From: Hordeum vulgare subsp. vulgare
Taxonomy: Eukaryota > Streptophyta > Magnoliopsida > Poales > Poaceae
Length of the DNA stretch: 64,000 bases
Direction: 5' to 3'
NCBI RefSeq assembly: GCF_904849725.1
Contig: NC_058523.1
Coordinates: 171,350,689-171,414,688 of the forward strand
This document shows, piece by piece, positions 8,993 through 20,299 of this stretch (positions are counted from its first letter, which is position 1; the number at the start of each line of letters is the position of its first letter). A model generated the notes under the pieces. The model was not told the DNA's origin, did not search any database, and worked only from the letters and a program-made list of their open reading frames with translations. Both the position numbers and the translations under genes were made by a program.

Positions 8993-11882
8993 ATGCGCCT
9001 CTCCACCGGCTGCCCATCCCCCTCGCCGGCGGCGGCGCTGGCCGCCGCTCACCGCAGCACATCCCCGTCGTGCCGTACCGCCACTCATGTGAGCACCCGC
9101 TGATCTTTTCTTCCTTCTCCCATATCACTGTTTCCTGGTACCACGCTGCTCACTGTTACATGGGCTGCTTGTGTTCACATGTGTTTGAAGTAGAGATTTG
9201 GCGTCGCTAATTCATGTTCTGCCAGTATCGGTACTTTTTTTACTTTTCTGGAATTGGTTCTATTGTGATAAATTCTGTAAACTGTACCTGGCTGAACAAA
9301 TCTTGATTGGAGAACTGCCTATAAACTCAAAAATTGTACCGAGCAGATGAAATATGTATGCAGGGGCAGGTTTGAGGTCAAATTTCATCAGTTATGATAC
9401 CTCACCTTATATTAATAGCAGTGAATTTGTCTGAAGAGTTGTACCTGATTTTTTCTTTCTGGAGTTCAGTGCCCTGCCCTTTCAGTTCTTCGATTTACAA
9501 AACAATTTTTACGTCCTTAGTTTGAGGAAAGAATATTCCTCGGATAATAGCTTCACTATTGTTCTCGAAAAAAGATAATAGCTTCACTAGCTTGTGCCCT
9601 GCTTCACTTATCCTAATATGCTACTTATGCATTGTTTCCTGCAACTCTCTCAGGTTATGTTCAGACATAAGCTGAGTTTCATGGTGGCATTTCAGACTCA
9701 GCATCTGAAATATGCTCCTTGCTTGATCAAATCAGTCGTAAAAAGTATTAGATCAAATATAACTGATGGTGATAATGGAACGACTGAGCCAGCTAGAGAA
9801 TTGCTGGAGCGGCTATTTGCGAAGACACAAAGTTTAGACACTGGTGCTTCAAATGACAGTGAACTGGGCGTGAGCATTGAGGTCCTGAAATCTGAATTCG
9901 AGGGTGCCTTGTCTATCCTCAGAAAGAAAGAGAGGGATCTTCGCAACGCAGAGAAGAGGGTTTCCGATGATCGGACAAGGTTGAGCAAGACGAAGCAGGA
10001 CCTTGATCAGAGAGAGGAGACGATCCGCAAAGTTTATGTAAGGCAACAAGATATAGAGAAAGCACTGAAAAGGGCAAGTAGAGATCTGGCGTTGCGAGTG
10101 AAGCAGATCAGTAATCTGAAGCTTCTGGTTGAGGGGCAAGATAGGACTATTGCCAGTTCACAAGCTTTGCTTTCTCAGAAGGTAATTGAAGTGGAAAATC
10201 TCAAACAAGACATGTTCACAAAGAACGAGGAAGCTGACCTGATGCGTTCAGAGATCAAGTCCAAAGAACAGCTGCTTCTTACAGCTAATCAAGCTGTTGT
10301 GCAGCAAGAAGCAACAGTTAGGGAGCTGCAGAGTGAAATTAAAAGAAAGATAATCGATATCGCCAGATCAGATGAATTGAGGAAAACTAATGAAGATAAA
10401 CTGAAAGTTGCTGAACAGGAACTTGAGAAGCAGAATTTAGGATGGTTAGCAGCACAGCAAGAGTTAAAGGAACTTGCCCAACTGGCATCCGATGATACAG
10501 ATGATATCAAGGGTATTATCACTGACTTCAAACGTGTGAGGTCTCTGCTAGATGTTGTACGCTCTGAATTGATCTCTTCAAAAGATGCTTTCGCTTCCTC
10601 TCGCAGACAAATAGAAGATCAAGCGGTGCAGCTGCGGGAACAAGTACAGGAACTTGAGGACCAAAGGGTATTGCTGATGTCTCACACCCATGATTTGGAG
10701 GCTGCTCGACTGGAGATTCAAGGGAAGACACAGGAGCTCAATTACGCACAGTCTCGTTGTCATGAACTTGAGTCACATTTACTTCAGGAAATGGAGAAGG
10801 TCGAGTCTCTAGAAGCCGAATTAACCAAAGAAAGACAGAGCTTAGAACATAGAACTGAAGAAGTAGACTTTCTTCAGAAGGAGCTTGTACAGAAAGAAAA
10901 TGAGTGCACCAAATCACAAGAACTTGTTAAAGTAAAAGAGTTTGAGCTGTTAGAAGCCAGATATGAAGTCCAAGATATGAAGTTAAAGGTAGAGTCTATT
11001 CAATTGGCTGTTCAAGAAAAGGATTCAGAGCTTTCTGCTACACAGAGCAGACTAACTGAAGTCAGCAGTGAAGTTGTTAAACTTCAGCAGTTGCTAAATA
11101 GCAAGGAGGATCAACTGGTTCAGGCTAGAACTGAATTGCATGATAAAGAACAACATATAGAAACACTGGAGAGTGAATTGGATAGCATACGACTCAGATG
11201 CTCGCAAGCTGAATCCGTGGTTCAAAGGATGGCTGAGCTCACTGGCGATCTTGCTAGTTCCGTAAAAACTGGAGAAACGGACATCTATACATTACTGGAT
11301 GATGAAATTGCAAGCGCAGGTACAACCCTCGAGTCCAATTTGCATAAGCATAATCAACTGGAGGCTGACATAGAGATGTTAAGAGAATGCTTGCGGCATA
11401 AGGACATGGACTTGAGAGCTGCTCATGAAGCACTTGATGCCAAAGATCAAGAGCTGAAGGCAGTACTTAAAAAGTGGGATGTGAAGGAGAGGGAACTACA
11501 TGAGTTGGAAGAGTTACTGGATCCCAGTGCCACAAATGAACTTGCTTGTTTCTCCAATGAGACAACCGAGGGCGGAGTTGTAGGAGAGATGGAGCTCCAA
11601 GAGCTTCAAATTGGAGCTGCGGAGGTGGAAGCACTTGCTGCTACGACTGCATTGAGGAAGCTTGCAGACATGACTAAGGATCTCTTCAAACACGACAAAG
11701 GTGATTCTGGTATTGATTTGGCTGCATCAGGGAGTCAAAAACTCAGAAATTGTGATTCTAAAATGGAAGTACACAAGAAGACGGATGTGATTCTTGAAGC
11801 TGAAAAAGAAATAACTAGGCTCTTCTCATTGACAAAACAGATTGTTACTGATGACATAATAAACGATGTTGATGAACGATAG
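8993..11882 (+). CDS. MRC: MRC/PII1-like plastid coiled-coil protein (starch granule initiation)
   Basis: Two exons fit: 8993-9088 (32 codons, donor GTGAGC) and 9654-11882 (acceptor TCTCTCAG), joined in phase 0 to give 774 residues. 8993 is the first in-frame ATG. Residues 1 to about 50 are rich in Ser, Ala, Arg and Thr and poor in acidic residues, like a chloroplast transit peptide. From about residue 75 to 650 the protein is one long heptad-type coiled coil. The C-terminal part has conserved-looking stretches EVEALAATTALRKLADM (about 690-706) and EITRLFSLTKQ (about 752-762). Their order and wording match, as I remember it, Arabidopsis At4g32190 (MRC/PII1, about 780 residues). Known role: a plastid protein that works with starch synthase 4 and PTST2 in granule initiation; in wheat endosperm MRC affects B-type granule timing. 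No frameshift or internal stop is seen. The function is inferred from family membership. Confidence 0.78.
9089..9653 (+). other. Intron of the MRC-like gene
   Basis: The 565-bp AT-rich intron runs from GTGAGC at 9089 to a pyrimidine tract and CAG at 9653. The second exon's open frame extends backwards into the intron as far as 9594, but without an ATG. The splice model is supported by phase continuity and by the transit-peptide-like exon 1. Confidence 0.65.
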
Positions 11883-12611
11883 CTTCAAACTAAAGCATGT
11901 AGTCTTCCAATTCTATCGAAGGTAGATCTTCCAAGATAGCTTCAGAGTAGTAATATACCAGATAGATCTTTCCAACATTATGGACAGTGACGTTGCCCAG
12001 AAAGATAAGATCTTCTCTAGTTGATTTGACAACTGCCATTTTGAAAAAGGGTAACTTATTTAGCAGAAGCTGGTCATTTGATCCTTTGTCCCCTTTTTGT
12101 AATGTACCCAAACTATTCCTTGTATCTTTGTTCAATTATGTTCCCTCTAAATATACGTGGGGTGTTACTGGTATGGCAATTCGTGTGGTTTTCGCCATGC
12201 CAAAACTACTATTGGGATTGTGGTGAATATTGCCATGTGTAGCAACAGTCAGCGCAACGATGTTGCAGCGTGTTTGTCGCTAATTATTTTACTCTTCCAT
12301 TGCAACTACAAATAATTTCAAATCCTAGAGCTACTGAAGTACTGGAGTAGATGACTATCAAGTACTCTCTCTTCTTTCTCCAAAAAAGTTAAATAATCTG
12401 CCTTCCAGTTTCCATTCCCTTTCGAAAATTCCATAATTCAAAATTACACTATTAGGAGGCGTGAGCATCAAACGCGTACAAGCTAAGAAACTTGAGGCTT
12501 AGTTCAGATTCATGCTGAAGAAACTCAAGGTCTTGATCTTTCTAGCAAGCATATAACTGGTTAACAAAAATGTATGCCGTCATCTCTTTGGAGACTGTTG
12601 ATATCGATAAA
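11883..12611 (+). other. 3' flank of the MRC-like gene, no gene seen
   Basis: This is AT-rich non-coding DNA that presumably includes the 3' untranslated region. Short open frames occur on both strands, none over about 81 codons and none recognisable. No clear repeat boundary was found. Confidence 0.4.
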
Positions 12612-12643
12612 TGTGATTCAAAAATGGAAGTACACAAGAAGAC
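12612..12643 (+). repeat. Duplicated 32-bp fragment of MRC-like coding sequence
   Basis: These 32 bases match 11751-11782 within the last exon of the MRC-like gene with a single mismatch (T to A at the ninth base). The shared core is AAATGGAAGTACACAAGAAG. The bases flanking it on either side do not clearly match the gene. It is a dispersed fragment of the gene's 3' coding end, left by a local duplication or by filler DNA at a repair junction. Confidence 0.8.
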
Positions 12644-12858
12644 AGTGACCAGAGGCTGGTGTCCACTTGGAAGATGATCCATTGATCCTCACCACCTCGA
12701 CGAGGCCAAAGGCAATGATAGCAGGGTTGATCGAAACCATCCATTGTGAGCCGGACAAGGGTGAGGCTCTAGTAGTCGCCTCGAGGATAGGGACGGGGTA
12801 CCGGGGAAGGGGGAGGTGACGGAAGGTTGTTGGGTAGCCTGGCCTCTCTTCTAATTTT
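12644..12858. other. Unassigned interval before the MULE
   Basis: This is a roughly 215-bp GC-moderate stretch with no gene or repeat that I recognise. It ends at the left target-site sequence of the Mutator-like element. Confidence 0.3.
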
Positions 12859-13139
12859 GAGAAGAATCCTTATATAACACTATTTTAAATGTTGGTTCCC
12901 TATTTAACACTGAAGAAATATTTCTTCCTTATCTAACACCGAGTGTAAATATTTTGCCTTATCTAACATTTCTGTCCATTCTGATAGCCCACGCCGTTAA
13001 AGTAAACTTGCATTGACGAAACTGCCCCTGCCCATAGGAAAAAAGAAGAGAAAGGAGAGAAACCCTCGAGCGACGCCTCTCTCCCCTGACAGAACCCTAC
13101 CCGCCCTTTCTCTCGTTCACCCAAACCCTAGCGAGATGG

Positions 13140-13380
13140 ACAATGGCGGTGCCGGAGATGGATCCACGCCGGAGGGGGCGACCAGGGCGCGATGTCGGAT
13201 GGATCCGGCCAGGCCGCGACGCCAGAGGGGCCGGCCAGGGCGCGATGCCGGAGGGGTCCGACCATTGCGCGACGATGGAGGGGGCCGGCCAGGGCACGAT
13301 GCCGGAGGGGTCAGGCCAGTGCGCGACGTCAGCGGGTGGGGTGGCTTGGTGAGCGGCTCGGCGGCAGCTTCAGGATAGGG
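13140..13380 (+). repeat. GC-rich short tandem repeats inside the MULE
   Basis: Degenerate units of about 30-40 bp containing GGCCAGGGCGCGATGCCGGA repeat several times. They lie between the left TIR and the transposase ATG, so they may be a transcribed leader or a decayed exon. The translations are repetitive in every frame. Confidence 0.5.
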
Positions 13381-13512
13381 CTCGGCAGCAGCTTCAACTA
13401 CATGGGCATGTCCAGAGGGGTAAGATTTCTTCGAGATTTCAATGTAATGTTAGTAGCAATACAGTCCATCTAGTAGTAATTATCATGTAAACTTGTCTTT
13501 TGAATTCATAGC

Positions 13513-14838
13513 ATGGATCCAAATTCAAGTTATTTGCTCAAAATTAAATTGTTTGGCAATCAAAGGAAAGCTCGAAAGGACATAAGATGTTTTTGTTTTG
13601 AGAAGGTCATCGATTGTGACTTGACAAATTATAAGGATTTGGTTGAATCAATTGTAGAGTAGTATCCGCCGGGTTATTTGGAAGTTGCACATGTGCGGTA
13701 TTATGATGATGTTCTTAAAACCTGTCCAGAAGTAAAATCTGACCAAGATTTGATGCTTATGTTTGAAAAACACTGCGAGACAAAGGTGTTGCACATGATT
13801 ATTTCATATTGTGATCCCTCTGAAACATATGAGCCTATCACCGAGTGGCAAAGTGATGTGTAACGGTACAACACTATAGAAGATGATGATGATAATTACC
13901 TTTGCAACCCAAGACCTGAGAATGAGCATGTTGGCATTGATGAGGAGAATATGTAGGAAGTGGATGAACCTATGCCCTTAGATGTGGTTCTTTGTCCTAA
14001 TAAAGAAGATGACAAAGACTATATTTTTGAGGATGATAGCGAGGCTGAGAGTGAAGTAGAGGAGGATGAGGAGTTGCATGAGGTAGAGCACACTCCACAT
14101 GTAGAGCATACTCCATTTGTATAAGTTTAAATCACAAGTTGAAATCTCTTGCCCTGGTAGCATAGTGCAGATTGATCATTACACTATAAAAGAAAAAAAA
14201 TCATATTTAGAAGGTTCTTCTTTGCTTTGAAACCTTGCATAGATGGATTCCTTGTTGGTTGCATACCGTATTTGGCAGTAGATAGCACATTCTTAACACG
14301 TAGGTTCAAGGGGCAGGTGACTAGTGCTACCGCTGTAGATGGCCATAATTGGATGTATCCACTTTGTGTTGGAATTTTTGATTCCGAAACAAATGAAAAC
14401 TGGATCTGGTTCATGCAGTTGCTTAGGCAAGCCATAGGACCACCAAGGGGTTTAGCCATAAGCACTGATTCCGGGCAAGCGGTGATGACAGGGGTAAAGG
14501 AAGTATTCCCAGAGGTAGAACATAGGGAATGCATGTTTCACTTGGTGTCAAACTTTAAGAAAAAGTATCACGGAAAAGTATTTGACGACCACCTTTGGGC
14601 TGCTGCTTACTCATGGAAAAAATATATATTTGAAAAAAATTAGGTTGAAATGGAGACAACAAAGCCAGCGGCAACTGCATATCTTAGGAAGTGGCATTGG
14701 AAGTTGGAGCTTGCTAAAAGCGATGGAAGTTGTGCTATGGTGCCATTTGACAGCCTTGAAATGGGCACTAGAAGCAAAAAGACTAACCCAACCAGCCCTG
14801 CAATGAGCACAAGAAGCAAAAGAAGGCTTAGCTTGTGA
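13513..14838 (+). pseudogene. MuDR/MULE transposase pseudogene
   Basis: The frame opens at ATG 13513 (MDPNSSYLLKIKLFGNQ) but meets stops near 13660, 13861 and 13955. The recognisable core, 14227-14643, is the MULE transposase domain with AVDST (first catalytic Asp) and STDSGQAV (second Asp), followed by HRECMFHLVSNFKKKYHGK. The catalytic Glu region and the SWIM zinc finger are missing. After an internal deletion near 14643 only a C-terminal tail ending AMSTRSKRRLSL remains (14650-14838). The gene cannot make an active transposase, so the element is non-autonomous. Confidence 0.85.
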
Positions 14839-15378
14839 ACAAAATTTCATTTTTTTTGGTTAAAGTCACTTCTGTTGCTGCTAATGTCATATTGTGTGGA
14901 CTCATGTATGCGAAGCTTTGGTCACTTGGACTATCTACGCGAACCTGGATATGATGACAATCTTTTTGTGTTGCTCATATGATATGAACTTGGATGTTGG
15001 ACCCATATATGTGAACCTGGATATATTGTATGTGATATATGCGTATTTGCATGTGAGCCTGGATGTTTATGTGCAAATCTGAATACTATTTGTTGAAATA
15101 TAAGTATATATGAATTGTGTGATCCTTATATGCATCAAATTATAGGGGAGGTTCTGCCCAAATTTTGAACTACTTTGTATGTGATGAATTTTGGTCACAA
15201 CTTCATCAGGGGTAAAATCGTCTTCTCAGGTATCATTCAACACCGTAAATGGTAAAAATGGACCAAAATGTTAAAAAGAGAACAAATTTTAGTGTTGGTG
15301 TTACACAAGGAAGAAAAACTTTTGCAGTGTTAAATAGAGCAAACAAATTTAAGTCAGTGTTAAATAAGGAATTCTCTC

Positions 15379-15750
15379 CTTAATTTTCGAGTCCTCCCCT
15401 CCTCTCTCCTTCTATATCACTGTGTACAAGGTTATTATGGACATGTATTATTTATGAACCAAAACAATCCATGAATTCTAGTCTTTTTATCTCTTTACAT
15501 GATTTTTTTTACCCGCCATCTAAAATATTCCTCGGCTCGTAAACATTCAAAATAGTGTTGTTTCCTAAAAGGAGGATAACTATCGGCCTCATGATCGATT
15601 GATACACACAATTATATATGTATTTTATAGTTATAAAAAATAGAGTTGGTGGTCGTGCATTCACTCATTTTGCAGTCCTCCTACTCTCATCTTTGAGTCC
15701 AACAAGCAGGACAACGCAAAACTAGAAATAAAACACCAACACACACCTAC
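15379..15750. other. AT-rich interval between MULE and CACTA
   Basis: About 370 bp of AT-rich DNA. No gene or recognisable repeat was seen, apart from the flanking target-site copies. Confidence 0.4.
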
Positions 15751-15779
15751 CATTAATAGAGAAACGAGCTATAGTCCTA

Positions 15780-15965
15780 GTTGAAAACGGGCTTTAGTCC
15801 CGGTTCACCAACCGGGACTAATAAATAGAGACTAAAGCCCCCCTCGCTTTAGTCCCGGTTGAATACGACTCGGGACTAAAAGTCCCACCACGTGGTAGCT
15901 AGCGCGCATTGGGGGATGGAGACCTTTAGTATCGGTTGGTGACACCAACCGGGACTAAAAGACAA
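15780..15965. repeat. Left subterminal hairpin repeats of the CACTA
   Basis: A perfect hairpin lies at 15794-15821 (arms TTAGTCCCGGTT and AACCGGGACTAA, 4-bp loop). Another lies at about 15927-15960 around CGGTTGGTGACACCAACCG. Such repeats are the usual binding sites for the accessory transposase protein in CACTA ends. Confidence 0.8.
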
Positions 15966-16313
15966 CCACGCATGAGCACTGCTAAGCCCTAGGGTTTATG
16001 TTTTTTTGGGATGGGGGTTTATCCGTAAATGTGTGGGTAGACCAACGCGTTACACATACTGATATAAAACATCAGTACAAATTCTGGAAGAACAACATCC
16101 AACATTAGTACAAATTAGATGGATGCAAGAGACCAAGTTGAATTAGAGGAAATTACGATGTTGCTATTGCATCCATCTAATTTGTACTGGTATATGTCAT
16201 ATAACAACTCATCATCATCTTAATCAACTCTTCATCATTATAGGTAAAATAGCATAAAAAAGGTGAACTCCTCATCATTCTGGTTTTTATCATACTAGCA
16301 AGTGATCACGTTA

Positions 16314-17548
16314 TCACAAGTTATAAACACTAATTATTGCTCTCTCTCCTAGGTAAAATAGCATAAAAATGTAAACTTCTACATCTCCGTATTGAAGAAG
16401 AGAGATTAACCTATCTCTAACTTGTGGTGTGATCAACCTATCTCCACCAATCAAGATATCGTGTCCAAATGGTCGCGTGGTTGTTTTCATTGCCTTGCTC
16501 CATCCTTTCATTTTCAGGGTTTCTTCACTTTGAGATATTCTATATTTACCAGGGTAACTCATCCACATTGGACGTAAGGTAACCATTTGCAAATCACCGG
16601 TGGTAAACATCCATTTAGGCACGGTCTCTGGCGGGAGTACCTGTTGAAGAAGATAAGTAATAATAACATAGTTAGCTAAACTAGTTTTGGTTAAGAACAA
16701 TGTATGAAAAAGATAGACTAATGACGCAATGGTAAAAAAATCTAACGAAATTTTCAGAAGTGATGTTATAAGGGCTCAACTGGTGCACTAGGGGCACATA
16801 TACATGATAAATGTTGCGAGTCATGTAATATTTAGCATGATACTGAACATCATGAATAAATGAGATGAGATGATTTTTCTCCAATCAAGTAAGCTCGAAG
16901 CCATAACTGTAGTAGGTCAAATCTATTATATATTGTGTAGTTCTTGTAGCACGGGAATAAGCTAATAATTATAAATAAAGAAATTTAGTCGGGATGTGTA
17001 CCATATACTTTTAATAATCAATATAAATTACCTAACAAAACTGTTGACAAACGCACCTGCAGGTAGAACTGGAATCAAGTCATCTTGTGCATGCATCCAA
17101 ATTTCTATATTATTGTCACGAACATCGTCATTACCAAGGTCGAAGGTAATGTTCATGTCCTCATCCAACCGATACACCTTTAAAAATGCTCTCCAATTAG
17201 AACAATCAAAATATGTGTGATCTTCTTCATTTTTACCTTAACAACAAAAGTGAAATGCTCCGTTCTTAGGTGAGCTATCTTAGGCTTTGTACTATCCTTC
17301 TCTTTAGAAAGAAACTTGTCCAAGACAATGAATCTTGCATGACAGGAAGGCACTAGTCGAATTGTACAAAAGAAAATTAAAGGTTGATTAAAGCAAAAAA
17401 AGCATACGTCATACTTTATTAACAAAAAATACATGCCGTCTTTACATACTGTAATAATCTTAAAGTCATCATGTAGCTTGACGGTGAAGGACGTACCGTT
17501 GTCTAGGTGAGGATAACGGACGCATATACCCATGTCATCCCAGCACAA
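16314..17548 (-). pseudogene. Unrecognised multi-exon coding remnant in the CACTA
   Basis: Three exon-like islands lie on the minus strand: about 17548-17450 (reads MGICVRYPHLDNGTSFTVKL), about 17360-17240 (ARFIVLDKFLSKEKDSTKPK), and about 16640-16370 (LPPETVPKWMFTTGDLQM, then GHDILIGGDRLITP). A further island near 17165-17060 reads DEDMNITFDLGNDDVRDNN. They are separated by intron-like AT-rich DNA. I do not recognise the family. It may be a host gene captured by the element or a CACTA-specific accessory gene. Confidence 0.4.
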
Positions 17549-17822
17549 ATGGCACTTAGGATCCTATCGTCATCGGACTATGCCATTTCCTGTGTTCATG
17601 ATTCTAAGATTAAAAATCGATCGACATTTTTTTTGTTAATGGTCATTGATTCTAAGATTAACATTTTAGTATTTAATGAAAAAACGGAATCATATATAGT
17701 AGTCAGCCCTAGATGTCGAGAACTTAATGCCTAATAAGAAGTGACCTAGTATTTTCACATCAACATTAGCACAAATACGGGAGGGGCCTAATCAGAAGTA
17801 ACCTAGTAATTCACATGAACAT

Positions 17823-17940
17823 TATTCCCTCCATTCCTAAATATAAGACCTCCTAAAGATTACACTATGGACTACATAAGGATCAAAATGAGTAAATCAA
17901 CATTCTAAAATATGCAAAATTTCTAAGATTTATATACAAA
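17823..17940. mobile_element. Truncated Stowaway-type MITE
   Basis: TA followed by TTCCCTCCATTCCTAAATAT, then an interior reading CACTATGGACTACATA, is the left half of a widespread Triticeae Stowaway family (canonical start CTCCCTCCGT). The matching right terminus is missing, so the copy is truncated where GC-rich sequence begins at about 17945. Confidence 0.65.
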
Positions 17941-18309
17941 ATTTCTAAAACGAGCGGCGCGGGGGCGGGGGCGAGCAGCGAAGGCAAAGGCCGGGCCGAT
18001 GGCGGCGCTGCGGTGGGCGGGGGCGAACAGCAGAGGTGGAGGCGGGGCCGACGGGGGCACTACAGTGGCAGGGGAGAGCATAGGAAGCGGGGCCGACGAG
18101 GACACATGATCGAAGGAACAGGGAGGGGCCTTACCGGTGTTGCCAAGGAGAGGACGGCGACGGTGGCAGAGGAGACCGGTGAGGAGGAGGGCAACATTGA
18201 GGAGCGGCGACGACGACATTGTCGGGGCGATTTTGGGCAGCCTGGTGGCTTCGAAGTGATCCTTCTTCTGGGCGGTAGCTGGCACCGGGAGAAGAGAGAG
18301 TTATATAGC

Positions 18310-18480
18310 AGAGCCCTTTAATCCCGGTTCCAGCCATGAACTGGGACTAAAGGACCTTTAGTCACGGATCCAAGCACAAACCGGGACTAAAGGTCCTTCT
18401 TTATGGCGGCCCAAATTCCGCGCGGGAGAAGGAACCTTTAGTCCCGCTAGTGGCTAGAGCCAGGACTAAAGGTTGATTTT
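18310..18480. repeat. Internal block of CACTA subterminal repeats
   Basis: Several copies of the GGGACTAAAGG / CCTTTAGTCCCG type are present here, far from either element end, next to the point where the TNP2 remnant breaks off. This indicates an internal deletion that brought one end's repeats inward, or a second copy that lost its terminus. Confidence 0.7.
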
Positions 18481-18499
18481 TCCTTTCTTATTTGTTTTT

Positions 18500-19272
18500 C
18501 TAAATAGAACACTTGGAAACATCTTCTCATACTCCTATAGGGCATGCATTCAAATTCTCGTACTCCTCACCGCAGTAGAGGATGCAGTCATTACGGCATG
18601 CATGTATCTTTTGCACCTCTAATCCTATAGGGCAGACAACCTTCTTTGCTTCGTACATACTGTCGGGTAATCCGTTGTCCTTTGGAAGCATCTTCTTTTA
18701 CATTTTCAGCCACCTTTCAATTCCCTTGTGAGATACATCATTCTCTGCCTTCTATTGCAGCAATTTTAGTGTGGTACCCATCTTTTTCTTTTCATCTTCG
18801 CAATTTGGGTACAACAATTTTTTGTGATCCTCTAACATGCGCTGCAACTTCAACTTCTCTTTTTCACTTTGCAGTTTCTATTTGCATCAGCAATAGCCCG
18901 ACCAAGATCATCAGCGGGCTCATCCGATGCCTCTTCTTCATCTTCTTCTTCTTCATTATATTCCCCCATTGTAGTACCATCGTATTCAAGGAACCGAGGA
19001 TAGTTGTCATCATCCTCTTCTTCTTCATTCTCTTCCATTAGAACACCTCTTTCTCCGTGCTTGGTCCAACAGTTATAGACGGACATGAAACCGGACATAA
19101 ATAGGTGGACGTGAATGAATTTTGATCTAGAGTAATTCCTATCATTCTTACAGACACCACATGAACAAATAAAACCATTCTCCTTGTTTGCCTGAGCCGC
19201 ATGCACAAAACTATGATCGCCATCAATGAACTAGGGAGAGCGTCGATCATCGTATATCCATTGTTGACTCAT
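18500..19272 (-). pseudogene. TNP2 transposase N-terminal remnant
   Basis: From ATG at 19272 the minus strand reads MSQQWIYDDRRSP and then hits TAG (19231-19233). The frame resumes with FIDGDHSF and GFICSCGVCKND, then SGFMSVYNCWTKHGERGV and an acidic stretch (18850-19206). This is the transposase-associated domain that precedes the TNP2 catalytic domain in CACTA elements. Further frame-shifted pieces follow to about 18520, including EAKKVVCPIGLEVQKIHAC, the start of the transposase domain. The catalytic part is gone, and the coding sequence stops at the internal repeat block. Confidence 0.85.
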
Positions 19273-19362
19273 CTTCATTACACAACACCGAAAAGACCAA
19301 ATTAATACAAGTTCATACATAAGTCCATACACACTTATTCTCATAAAACAACATAAAACTAT

Positions 19363-19593
19363 CTAGCTAAAGCATTTAAATTCATTAACAAATGCAATTA
19401 AAATCGCAACTAATGTAGTAATTGATCCAACAGCATAATGGTACCAAGCCTCTTTATTAACGACATATTTTCTAATCTTTATAATCTTTAACCGCATTGC
19501 ATCCATCTTGATATTGTGATCATCGACGACATCGGCAACATACAACTCTAGTTTCATCTTCTCTTCTTCAATTCTTTTCAATTTTTCTTTCAA
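19363..19593 (-). pseudogene. CACTA accessory coding remnant (coiled coil plus TM)
   Basis: This 76-codon frame begins with a charged helical stretch (EKLKRIEEEKMKLELYV) and ends with a hydrophobic segment (GSITTLVAILIAF) that looks membrane-spanning. From memory, similar fragments occur just upstream of TNP2 in Triticeae CACTA elements. Its role is not known to me. The position suggests a 3' exon of an upstream gene of the element. Confidence 0.4.
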
Positions 19594-20299
19594 ATACTCG
19601 TTTTCTTTTTCGACTAAATTTAACTTCTTGACAAGAGGGTCGGTTGCAATTTCCGGTTCACATACCCCCTAGATAAAAAAATATCTATGTAAACTTGATG
19701 GGCATAATTGTCATAAACTCGAAATGCAATAAATAGTTATAAAAGAGAATATACCATATCTAAAACATAAATCAGACGAGGGCCAATGGGCATGGATATC
19801 AAAACCATGGCACTATGTATAATAAACAATCATACAAGTAATAAAATTATACAAGTAACTATCTAAATCATACAAATAAGTTTTTTGTTTAAAATGATAA
19901 GAACAAGAGGCTCACCAAGGTGGTGCCGGTGGCGGGACGGTGCGGGCGATCAACGGTGGTTAGGACGGGGACGGGAAGTCACTAAGTAAATCACACCTAC
20001 ACATATGAAAACGAAGAAGTTCATTTGAGCTCAAATTGCATATAAATGAAATAAACTCCCACATAATTACTCCCAAACTAAAACTCACAAATCACTATAC
20101 TTATAGAGCATTGCACGAGCTAATCTAGCAATGAGAGATGAAAGGACAAAGTTGCTAACCTTTGTAAACACTTGGATAGATGGGGTGCCTCAAATCTTGG
20201 AAACAATGAAGGATGAGCTCGAGCAAGGGGAAGAGAGAAGAGGAGAAAAAGGAGAAAACAGAGAAAGGACAGCTCTTGGGCTCGGGCTGGACGAAGTAC

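Larger units (their letters stand above)
12859..15378 (+). mobile_element. Mutator-like element (MULE), internally decayed
   Basis: Terminal inverted repeats of at least 100 bp with mismatches bound the element. The left end begins GAGAAGAATCCTTATATAAC (12859) and the reverse complement of the right end begins GAGAGAATTCCTTATTTAAC (ending at 15378). Both continue with TAACACT repeats (CTATTTAACACTG, TTCTTCCTT). The flanks TCTAATTTT (left) and CTTAATTTT (right) match at seven of nine positions, consistent with an aged 9-bp target duplication. It carries a broken MuDR-type transposase gene. Non-coding parts include a GC-rich repeated 5' segment at about 13140-13380 and an AT-rich tail at about 14840-15240. 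Confidence 0.85.

Noticed and set aside
9594..9653. Upstream extension of the MRC exon-2 frame
   Set aside because: It lacks an ATG start and crosses a good splice acceptor (TCTCTCAG). The exon-1 model with a transit peptide explains the N-terminus better.
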